A stretch of DNA of 64,000 nt, from the NCBI GenBank assembly GCA_014529385.2, contig CM043971.1, positions 59,262,209-59,326,208 of the forward strand. The letters are read 5' to 3'. Positions 56,120 to 64,000 of this stretch are shown here, piece after piece. The notes under the pieces are model-generated. The model did no database searches and was not told the origin of the DNA. It was given only the letters and a program-made list of their open reading frames with translations. Position numbers and translations under genes: made by a program. This DNA is from Adiantum capillus-veneris (lineage: Eukaryota > Streptophyta > Polypodiopsida > Polypodiales > Pteridaceae). Numbering within the stretch: position 1 is the first letter of the stretch; every line of letters begins with the position of its first letter.

Positions 56120-58916
56120 TTATCCTTGAATGCCGATTGAAGATGAGCAAAAGCTCAACTTCTCCTTGTTGACCACCTTTGTAAACATGTCTGTAGGATT
56201 TTCACTTGTATGCACCTTTCCTAGCTTTAGCTGTCTCTCTTCCAAAAGAGTGCGTATGAAGTGATATCTCACCTCAATGTGCTTTGTCCTTGAATGAAAG
56301 GCTGAGTTCTTCACAAGATGGATAGCGCTTTAGCTATCACTGTACAAGACACAATTGTCTTGTTTGAATCCAAGCTCTTCTAAGAATCTGTGAAGCCACA
56401 GAATTTCTTTGCTTGCCTCCGTCATTGCTACATACTCTGCTTCTGTGGTGGAAAGTGAAACCACTTTCTGCATCTTTGAAGCCCAGCTTATTGTTGTGCC
56501 TCCAACCGTGAACACATAGCGAGTAGTGCTCCTTCGAGTGTCTTTGTCACCTGCCATATCTGCATCAGCATACCCTTCTAGAAAAATATCAGCTCCTCCA
56601 AAATACAAAGCATTTGTTGTTGTCCCTTTTAGATACCTAAGTATCCACTTCACAGCTTGCCAATGCTCTTTACCTGGGTTGTCCATGAACCTACTCACAA
56701 CTCCCACTGCATGTGCAATGTCTGGCCTTGTCCAGACCATAGCATACATTAGAGAACCTACCGCTGCAGCATATGGAACTTTAGACATATAGGCTATCTC
56801 CTCTTGTGTGTTTGGACACATATCCTTCGTTAGTTTAAAATGACCAGCCAAAGGTGTAGAAACTGGTTTTGCATTTTGCATTGCAAACCTTTCTAGTACC
56901 TTCTTGATGTAATCTTCTTGAGATAGCTTTATTGTCTTCTTGGTCCTGTCCCTTGATATTTTCATACCAAGTATCCTCTTTGCAGCACCTAAATCTTTCA
57001 TTGAAAAATATTTGGACAACTCCTCTTTTAGGTCTTTGATGTCCTGCATGTTAGCACTTGCAATCAACATGTCATCAACATACAACATTAGGATGATGAA
57101 TTTCCCATCTCCCAAATTCTTCGTGTAGATGCAGTGATCCGAGTTGCATCTTGTGAATCCATGATCCAACATCCATCGATCAAACTTCAAGTACCATTGT
57201 CTTGATGCTTGCTTTAAACCATACAAGCTCTTCTTTAATCTGCAAACCATTTTCTCCTTACCTTTTACTTCATACCCCTTTGGTTGAAGCATGTATATTT
57301 CCTTCTCTAAGTCACCGTGAGGAAATGCCGTATTTACATCCATTTGCTCAAGATTTAGATCATGAGCAGCCACAAGGCTTAAGACAAGCCTAATTGAGTT
57401 CATTTTTACAACAGGAGAAAATATTTCATTGAAGTCGATACCTTTCTTTTGAGAAAACCCTTTTACCACAAGTCTAGACTTGTACCTTTTCTTCCCACCT
57501 TCTTCTTCCTTCAGCTTGTACACCCATTTGTTCTGATGTGCCCGCTTACCTTTAGGCAACTCAACCAACTCCCATGTTTGGTTGCGATGTAGTGAGTCCA
57601 TCTCCACTTGCATGCTCTTCGTACATCCTTCTTTGGATTCATGTTGCATACCTTCTTCGTATGATTCCGGCTCTCCAGAATCTGAGATCAAGAGATGGTT
57701 GAAGGAAAGAACAAACCTTTCTGGAGGTCTACTTGCTCTTGTAGATCTTCGGGTAATAGGTTGAGGCTCCTCATTTGGTTGACGTTGTTGCACATTGTCA
57801 CCGTTTGCAGTCCTTGAGTCTTCACCGTCCTCAAGCTCCATGTACTCATCACCTGTTTCTTTTGTTTGTTTTCTTTCCAAGTAATCTTTGTACATATTTT
57901 GTTCGTTAAAAATTACATCCCTACTCCTTAAGATTTTACCATCTTCAGGATTCCATAGGCGATACCCAAAGTCTCCTTCTCCATAGCCAATGAAGAAACA
58001 CTTTCTGGACTTTGCATCTAGCTTTGATCTTAGGCTTCTATCTATGTGCATGAAAGCCTCACAATGCATAATTCACCGGTTTACCTGTCCATGCCTCTTC
58101 TGGAACTCCCCCATCCAATGCCGTTGAGGGTGATCGATTGATTAAGTACACATACGTACTTACAGCTTCCGCCCAAAGCTCAAGCGCTAGGCCTGCATGT
58201 AGCCGCATGCTTCGTGCTCGTTCCATGATTGTCCTATTCATCCTTTCCGAAATCCCATTTTGTTGAGGTGTCCTTGGGGTTGTCCTTTGCCTCCGAATGC
58301 CATTGCTAGCACAAAAGCTTTCAAAAGCTTGGCTGCAATATTCGCCTCCATTGTCGGATCTGAGACATTTAACCTTGGTACCTGTTTCATTCTCCACAAA
58401 GGCTTTCCACCTTTGAAATATGGAAAATACATCGGATTTATTCTTCATGACATAAACCCATGTTTTTCTAGTCGCATCGTCTATGAATGTTACATAGTAC
58501 AATGAGCCACCAAGTGATGGTGTACTTGCAGGACCCCAAACATCAGAATGAATCAACTCAAGTTTTTTATTTTTTCTTTCATTTCCTGATTTTTGAAATT
58601 TTACCCTCTTTTTTTTACCATAAACACAATCTTCACAGAACTCTAAGTCCACTTCTTTCAAACCTGGTAGAAGCTTCTTTGTTTGAACGATTTGCATTCC
58701 TTTGGCACTCATATGCCCAAGTCGGTAGTGCCACACCGCACTGTCAACTTCTGTAGTTGTTGCACAAGCTGAAGGTTGTGTGCTAACAGTACACAAGTAA
58801 AGTGTACTAACCTTTTCTCCCTTGGCAACCACCAAAGATCCCTTTGAGATATTCCACCGTTTGTTTCCTAATGCAATGTTGTGACCTTCATCGTCCAATT
58901 GTCTTGTAGAGATCAA
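56120..58916 (-). pseudogene. Copia element 2 pol: integrase, RT, RNase H (frameshifted)
   Basis: Frame 58916-58059 covers the pre-integrase region (HYRLGHM, CEDC) and the integrase D, D and E motifs (HSDVWGP, RSDNGGEY, NGISERMN). A 17-bp deletion relative to element 1, at about 58063-58066, breaks the frame. Frame 58069-56330 covers the rest of integrase, reverse transcriptase (YVDD) and RNase H (YADADMAGD, TTEAEYVAM). It ends at TAA 56330-56332, where element 1 has Gln (DSQSAIHL). The remaining RNase H tail runs on to 56120. Otherwise it is nearly identical to element 1 in protein sequence. Confidence 0.92.
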
Positions 58917-58958
58917 ATTTTTGCGAAGAGAAGGAACATGCCTAACATCTTTAAGCTT

Positions 58959-59993
58959 TCATTCATTTCCGTTCGCAGTTTTGACAGAAACTGTACCTTT
59001 GTCGACAATCTCACGAGCTTCATCATCTCCCAAGTACCCATACCCAAAATTACCTTTGGTGTAGTCTTGTAAATGTTTCTTGTGTGGTGTCGCATGGAAC
59101 GAAGCCCCAAACTCTACTATCCAGGAATTAGACACATTGTCTAATGAGAGAATTAGAGCATCTTGCTCTAGTTTACCTGCCACATTGGCCTCCGATGTTG
59201 GCTTGTTGTCTTGAGACTCAGTCTCCTTCTTCTTCTTGGACCAGCAATCCTTCTTGACGTGGCCCTTCTTGCCGCAGTTCCAACATTCAAGAACTGACTT
59301 TGTGCGTGACTTTCTCCGTCTTGAGCGATCACGACCCTTTTGGTTTTTGAACCTGTCCTTAGGCCTTCCTCTTGTTTCCGCTGACAGTGCAGCACTTGAT
59401 GATTCTTGTGTGCTTCTCCTTCGTATTTCCTCTCTTGGGAGAACTCCCACAACATCATCAAACTTAAGAGTATTTGTGCCAGAAATAGAATTACTTACAG
59501 CCATCACAAGGCTGTCCCAACTATTCGGTAGAGATGATAGTAGAAGGAGAGCTCGCACTTCGTCATCGAAATTGATTTTCACCGATCGAAGTTGACTTAT
59601 GTTTGTGTTAAAGTCATTTAGGTGTTCTGCAACTGAACCATTCTCTACCATCTTTAGATTGAACAAGCGCTTCATAAGAAATACCTTATTGGATGCCGAT
59701 GGTTTCTCGTAGAAGTCCTCAAGTGACTTCATCAAGTCCTACGTGGTCTTCATCTCCAAAACATTGAAGGCCACCGTTGAAGCCAAGCTTAACCGGATTG
59801 TTCCTAGGGCCTTTCGATCAAGGACAATCCATGCTTCATCTGCCATCGTTGTGGGCTTCTTTGCAAGACCGCCTAGTGGCAAATAGAGGTCCTTCTGGTA
59901 GAGATAGTCTTCAATCTGCATCTTCCAATGTTGGTAGTTTTTGCCGTTGAGCTTCTTAATCTTGAGCTTCCCTTCCTCCGCCATAACTCCCAC
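58959..59993 (-). pseudogene. Copia element 2 gag and protease
   Basis: The likely start is the ATG of MAEEGKLKIKKLNGKNY at about 59984. The gag frame is cut by TAG at 59739-59741 after LEMKTT and continues in frame (MKSLEDFYEKPSASNK, UBN2-type gag). Then come a basic region, the zinc knuckle CWNCGKKGHVKKDCW and the protease region WIVEFGASFHATPH. In the protease the catalytic Asp-Ser-Gly is Glu-Phe-Gly, so it is predicted inactive. Frame continuity to pol is interrupted near 58920-58960. This part is deleted from element 1. Confidence 0.88.
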
Positions 59994-60043
59994 TCAATTC
60001 AAGGAATCCTTTCCTTGAGATAATTTAGCTACGAGCAAACCTT

Positions 60044-60055
60044 GCTCTCATACCA
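60044..60055 (-). promoter_or_regulatory. Primer-binding site of copia element 2
   Basis: Minus-strand TGGTATGAGAGC, one base different from the standard tRNA-iMet complement TGGTATCAGAGC, two bases from the LTR end. Confidence 0.8.
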
Positions 60056-60057
60056 AT

Positions 60058-60829
60058 TGTTAGGAAATAAGAGGTAGCTAAATAGATATTTGAGTAGATT
60101 ACTTAATGGAGAGAGATAGATTTCATACACAAGAGATTATAGAGTAGAGAGAGAGAGAGAGTACACACGATATACGTGGTTCACGCAATGTGGGCTACTT
60201 CCACGGGAAAGCAGCCACTCAATGGCTTTAGGACTTCAAAACAAGAAGTAGTTTACAAAGGCATTATACCCTTAATGGAGCCCCCACCTTGCTTCACTCT
60301 CACCACCTCACACTCACCTTGTTGCATCAACTTCACACTGCGAAATGTGTATAGAAATGGCCTCCTTTTATAGGCCAAAAGGGCTGCCCTCTCTCATGAG
60401 AGGCAGTCATGTGTAGCCGCCCTTGTGTAGATAAGTCCAAATCGGACCCTCCAATCCGCCCATGTGTGGCCACCCTTGAGAAGACAAGTCCGCTTTTGAA
60501 TTTGGCAACCAGCCACCGGACATTGACTTCTGACCACCGGCCACCGGCCATTGACTACCGGCCACCGGCCAACCGACCGGTTGTTTTCCGACCACTTTCC
60601 GGCCGCCGTCCAGCCATAATATTCCAGCGAAAAGGAATATTCCGGCGAGGGGAAAAAAGTCTTGGGGGCGGAGCCCTAAAGTTGCCCCTGATTCTTGTCA
60701 ATGAAAATTTTGGTTTCCGGTGACTGATTTTCCTTCACGCACGATGGCTTCTCCTCATAATGGGGGCCTTACAAATGTGCGCTTTTACCACAGAAAATTA
60801 CAAGGGTAAATCAGGCTCCATACTTAACA
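60058..60829 (-). repeat. Copia element 2, 5' LTR
   Basis: 772 bp. It carries an extra GGAATATTCCGGCGA-like duplication (about 60630-60650) relative to the other LTR. Confidence 0.92.
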
Positions 60830-62192
60830 TTTTTGTATTTGCGTTCTCAATGGAAATTTTTGAATCCACCTTGTTTGTGGTCTCTATGTGACTATCTTTT
60901 GCATTTGCCTCTCAGCTCTAAATCAATGGACGCTAGGCTTTGGTATCCATATCTGACTATTACCACTATAAAATCCTTGCTATTGTAGTAGAATACAAGG
61001 CTTCTGTTGGCTCTTGGTTGTGATTGTCTGCCTTTGGATGGAGCCTTGTGCTACCTGACTGATCTTAGTTGTTCCAAGTTGAGCTACTACTTTAGGTATC
61101 CATATTTGAGTGTTAACTTCATAAAATCCTTGTGCTTTGAGTAGCTTGATTGGAATCATGTGCTGCTCCCACACATCTTATTGGGTAGCTTGATTGAAGT
61201 TTGATTTTGGTATCCATACTTGCTGCATTGCTTCTTTCTTTGTTGGTATTTTCTTTTGCCTTCTGCGATTGTTCTTTCTCTTGATTGAGGTTTTTTAATT
61301 CCATTGATAGCTCTGTTTTTGCTTTGTAGAACTCCTTTCTTGAGGTGAGTAGGTCCAGGCTGTTACCTTTGTCTTTTTGGACCAAACATTAGTGTCTACT
61401 TGGAAGTAGCCTTGAGCATTGATTGAATCATTTGATGCTACCCACCCTATTACCTTTGGTTCGTAAGGATGAACTTGGAGTAGTACATCCAAAGTGTATC
61501 TTTGACTTTGATGTGCTCCTTGGATTCTACCACTTGGTTGATTCTCCTCGTCTTTTTTTGGAGGATTTGTTGGGATGGAAACTTTGGTTGATAGAATTTT
61601 TTCTTAGGTTTCCATTGCATTTTTTATGATGTGGCTTTTGATGTAGAGGCTACGTAGGCATTTGATGGAAACTCGTTTCAAGGTAAAGTTGACTGGCAAG
61701 GTTGGTTTGCTTCAGTGTTTGCTTTAGCTTTACCTTTGTTTTGCTATGGTTGGTTGTGTCTTCTCTACATGGACTTGAGATGCTTTTGGGGCTACACTGG
61801 TGTTGTTGAAGCTCTTTCTTATTGTTGAAGGAAGATATTCATCTAGCTGTTGGTTAGGAACAGACTTTGTCTTATGTGATGTGAGTCAATTATGTAGAAA
61901 ATTTCCTTGGAATTCCCGATACTCAACTTGAGTATGGATTCTACCATGCCAAAGCTAGGAATTGGCATTTTCAAACTTATGTACCCTATCTCTTCTAGCT
62001 CTTTGAATGGCATCTCTCCCATCATTATCCAAGTTCCATAAGACATTAGATTCTTTGTAGCATAAGGATCTATTGCAGTTGAACATGTAACTTGGAGTCT
62101 TGTTTCTACACATATGTTGAATTTGATCACTATTAAAGACAATTAATCTTTTGCTTCATCCTTGTCCTTCTCTCAATCTTGATTTTGTTGAA
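60830..62192 (-). other. Unassigned DNA with minus-strand coding remnants
   Basis: On the minus strand, frames 61492-61295, 61385-61119 and 61174-60980 contain a recurring motif of the type (K/N)AQG(F/Y)-x-x-(N/D)T-x-(I/V)W-(I/S)-(P/K)K at about 61395, 61105 and 60930, with a partial QVWIPK copy near 61206. A further frame (62142-61843) has no recognised domain. Frameshifts and stops interrupt everything. It looks like an old retroelement or repetitive-protein gene, but I cannot assign a family. Confidence 0.35.
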
Positions 62193-64000
62193 CATTAGGA
62201 TATTTTGGAGGTCATTTGGAGGGCCTTCTAACAAAAATAGAATTTTGACTTTTTCTCTCTAGAAAATAGGTGTGGTAAAATCAATTGTAAACTTGGAATA
62301 ACCATTTGAAAAGTGCACTTACAAGTAGATTCTTGCCACAGTGTCATAATGGCCATGATCATAGAAGAACAAATCATTTTCAGTTGCATTTAATGAACGT
62401 CCTAGAATTGGAGGGAGTTTCTTGTACGTGGAATGTATGACTAAAGGAAATAGGACCTATCCTTCCAAACCTGCTCTCTCCTTACTCTCTCACTGTTTGT
62501 GCGCTGACCTTAAAGAAACCCTTCCTTTCTTTCCCTATTTCATACATGGCTTCTTCTTCAACCCCCACAAATGTCCTCCTTAAAAGACCCTTCTATCATC
62601 TACACCTGGATCCCCAATATATGCCACTGTGTAAGAGAGGCAAAACTAACATCAAAGTGACATCGATCATGACAGAGGGACTCAGAGCAGAGAGAGCAAA
62701 ACACTTAGATATTTGGACAAAAGTCTCACTCTATCCATTGAATCCCATGACCAATGCTTTCCCTGCATTTTCAAATCCCACTAACTTATTGACCTTTGCA
62801 AGTAATGGAGAGAATGGATTGCTTGGCTACTCTAAAGCTCTAAACAACAAATCAGAAACGTATAAAGACATGGTGAAGCACCAAGCAAATGAGATCCAAA
62901 GACTTTCAAACTTGCATTATGAGGGCCAAAAGACTATAATGTAGTGCACACAAGAATCATAGACCTTGCGAACAAAGGTACGGTCATTACAAAACAAAGA
63001 GACAATGTTAGGGACTTGTGTGCGATAAAAGAAACTATGGAATCTTGAAACGTTGAAGGTAGGCTCTGGCAGCCTTAAGAAAAGAATCCAAGCATAAAAG
63101 TGAGCATTGTAAAATGTCTAATTAATTTAAACTAATCTAAGTTTTTTTTTATGTTAGTTATGCGTTCTTTAGAGATTCCATCTATCCAGACAAAGAAAAC
63201 ATAAACCCGAAGGCCAATGTAGGAAAGCATTTAAAGCCATTGATAACTAGTGGTCTTGCAAAGGATATAATGCATGACAAAATGTTTAAGGTTTTGCAAT
63301 GGGATGTTGTTGACAAATTCATTTCAAAGAATGCAGTGCCTACCAAGCATATACAGGGCACATTGGACTCCCTTGGAGTTAGTAAAAGAGGTTACTCAGC
63401 TATTCAACGGTCTATCTCTTCCATGTTTGTGAAGAAGGGAATAAAGTCTAAGATTTTACCAACAGCTACAAGTGTTTGGAAGGAAAGACTACAGCTCAAT
63501 AATGAACAAAAAGACTTCATTGGATGCCCATTTCATATTCAAGATATTTATAGCTCACAGGGAACTACTATCAATTATGATGAGTACAACAATATCTTCA
63601 TGGACCTCACTTTGTTGCAAACTAGAATGGTAGAGTTCTACAATATTACAATCGAAGAGACGGGTGGTGCTCTACATTTTGTTTTGAAGCTAGATGAGTG
63701 TGAGATTCTTAAAGAGAAGAAGCTAGAGAAAATTACAATCACATTAATGAATAGGTCTCTTTCCAAATGTCCCACTGATGACCCTTCATACTTCATTGTT
63801 CAATAAAAAACAAACATATGGTGGCTTGGTGCATTTCAGGTATTCAAGTTATCTCCAATTTTGCAGGTCTAGCAAGCCCTCTATTGTACCTAAATTTTAG
63901 ATTTATTTTTCGTATCTCATAAGGATTAATGTTGCAGGTAAAGAAAGAAAACCATGACATTTCATTTTGGGTGTTCCATCAAACCCCTATTCCAGATATC
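62193..64000 (+). mobile_element. Unfamiliar DNA element, copy III (left part only)
   Basis: Starts CATTAGGATATTTTGGAGG at 62193. The first 353 bp up to the gene A ATG match the inverted copy I (3531-3179) closely. It continues past the window end, so gene B and the second terminus are not visible. Confidence 0.75.
62546..64000 (+). pseudogene. Gene A, putative transposase, copy III (partial)
   Basis: Exon 1 from ATG 62546 (MASSSTPTNVLLKRPF) holds LDIWTKVSLYPL and GENGLLGYSKAL, and meets TAG at 62942-62944 and again at 62960-62962. At the second position copy I has CAG. A GT-AG intron (about 63100-63168) precedes exon 2 (63169-63839) with LITSGLAKDIMHD, LGVSKRGYSAI, FHIQDIYSSQGTT and LKLDECEILKEK. 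A one-base insertion near 63787 shifts the frame before GGLVHF. The intron 63840-63937 is followed by exon 3 (VKKENHDISFWVFHQTP), cut by the window end before the GD...CLYC block. Protein similarity to copy I is high, and lower to copy II. Confidence 0.65.

Larger units (their letters stand above)
55299..60829 (-). mobile_element. Ty1/copia element 2, nearly full length
   Basis: Flanked by the 5-bp target duplication TTTTT (55294-55298 and 60830-60834). LTRs are 55299-56057 (759 bp, 3' LTR) and 60058-60829 (772 bp, 5' LTR). The primer site TGGTATGAGAGC (minus, 60044-60055) is two bases from the 5' LTR and matches the tRNA-iMet type at all but one position. It lies 55 bp right of the large CACTA. 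It shows how much of the family is missing from copia element 1. Confidence 0.93.

Noticed and set aside
60830..62192. An endogenous pararetrovirus fragment
   Set aside because: I considered this because of the repeated WIPK motif and short frames, but no movement protein, RT or protease block is recognisable, so no viral origin is claimed.
1..64000. Copies I and III as the two ends of one giant inverted element
   Set aside because: Both contain gene A close to a CATTAGG terminus and both termini face the middle of the window, with their genes running outward. They are separate copies whose other ends lie outside.

Overview
The window is repeat-dominated nuclear DNA from a land plant. The evidence is plant-type Ty1/copia and Ty3/gypsy retrotransposons with tRNA-iMet primer sites, En/Spm-type CACTA transposons with Transposase_21 and Transposase_24 genes, GT-AG introns, long microsatellites and deep nesting of elements. 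A large, repeat-rich genome (fern, lycophyte or gymnosperm) is my inference. No intact ordinary host gene, tRNA, rRNA or CRISPR array was seen. Almost every coding region carries frameshifts or in-frame stops.

Layout. (1) 1-3531: one end of an unfamiliar DNA element (copy I), with a putative transposase gene (gene A, minus) convergent with gene B (plus). (2) 4672-8416: a small CACTA element with a 3-bp TSD, carrying a nested 527-bp element, a 138-bp duplication, a CCATAA-rich array and a 4.3-unit array of about 265 bp. (3) 8762-23059: the most complete copy (II) of the unfamiliar element, bounded by 33-bp terminal inverted repeats with two mismatches. It holds gene A, gene B, a repeat-rich divergent promoter region, a broken gene that appears to fuse a histone H3/CENH3-like fold to a Ulp1 (C48) protease with a Lys-rich tail, and an unknown gene C. 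A Ty1/copia element interrupts the H3-like tail and a MITE-like element interrupts the 3' part. (4) 23104-30775: a chromodomain-type Ty3/gypsy element whose integrase core is missing. (5) 30778-34253: a decayed Ty3/gypsy element of a less usual lineage, minus strand. (6) 34254-37987: AT-rich sequence with nothing recognised. (7) 37988-55243: a 17-kb CACTA transposon (TSD TAC) with a two-gene complement. A Tat-like Ty3/gypsy element (42003-51162, 4-bp TSD GTGT) sits inside its transposase gene. (8) 55299-60829: a second copia element (TSD TTTTT), nearly full length, same family as the one in region 3. (9) 60830-62192: unassigned DNA with minus-strand coding remnants. (10) 62193-64000: copy III of the unfamiliar element, cut by the window end.

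The item most worth following up is the family represented by copies I, II and III. It has a terminus beginning CATTAGG, gene A starting about 355-370 bp inside that terminus, a convergent gene B and, in copy II, a chromatin/SUMO-protease-like fusion gene plus gene C. I know of no described plant element with this gene set, but that judgement comes from memory and not from a search.
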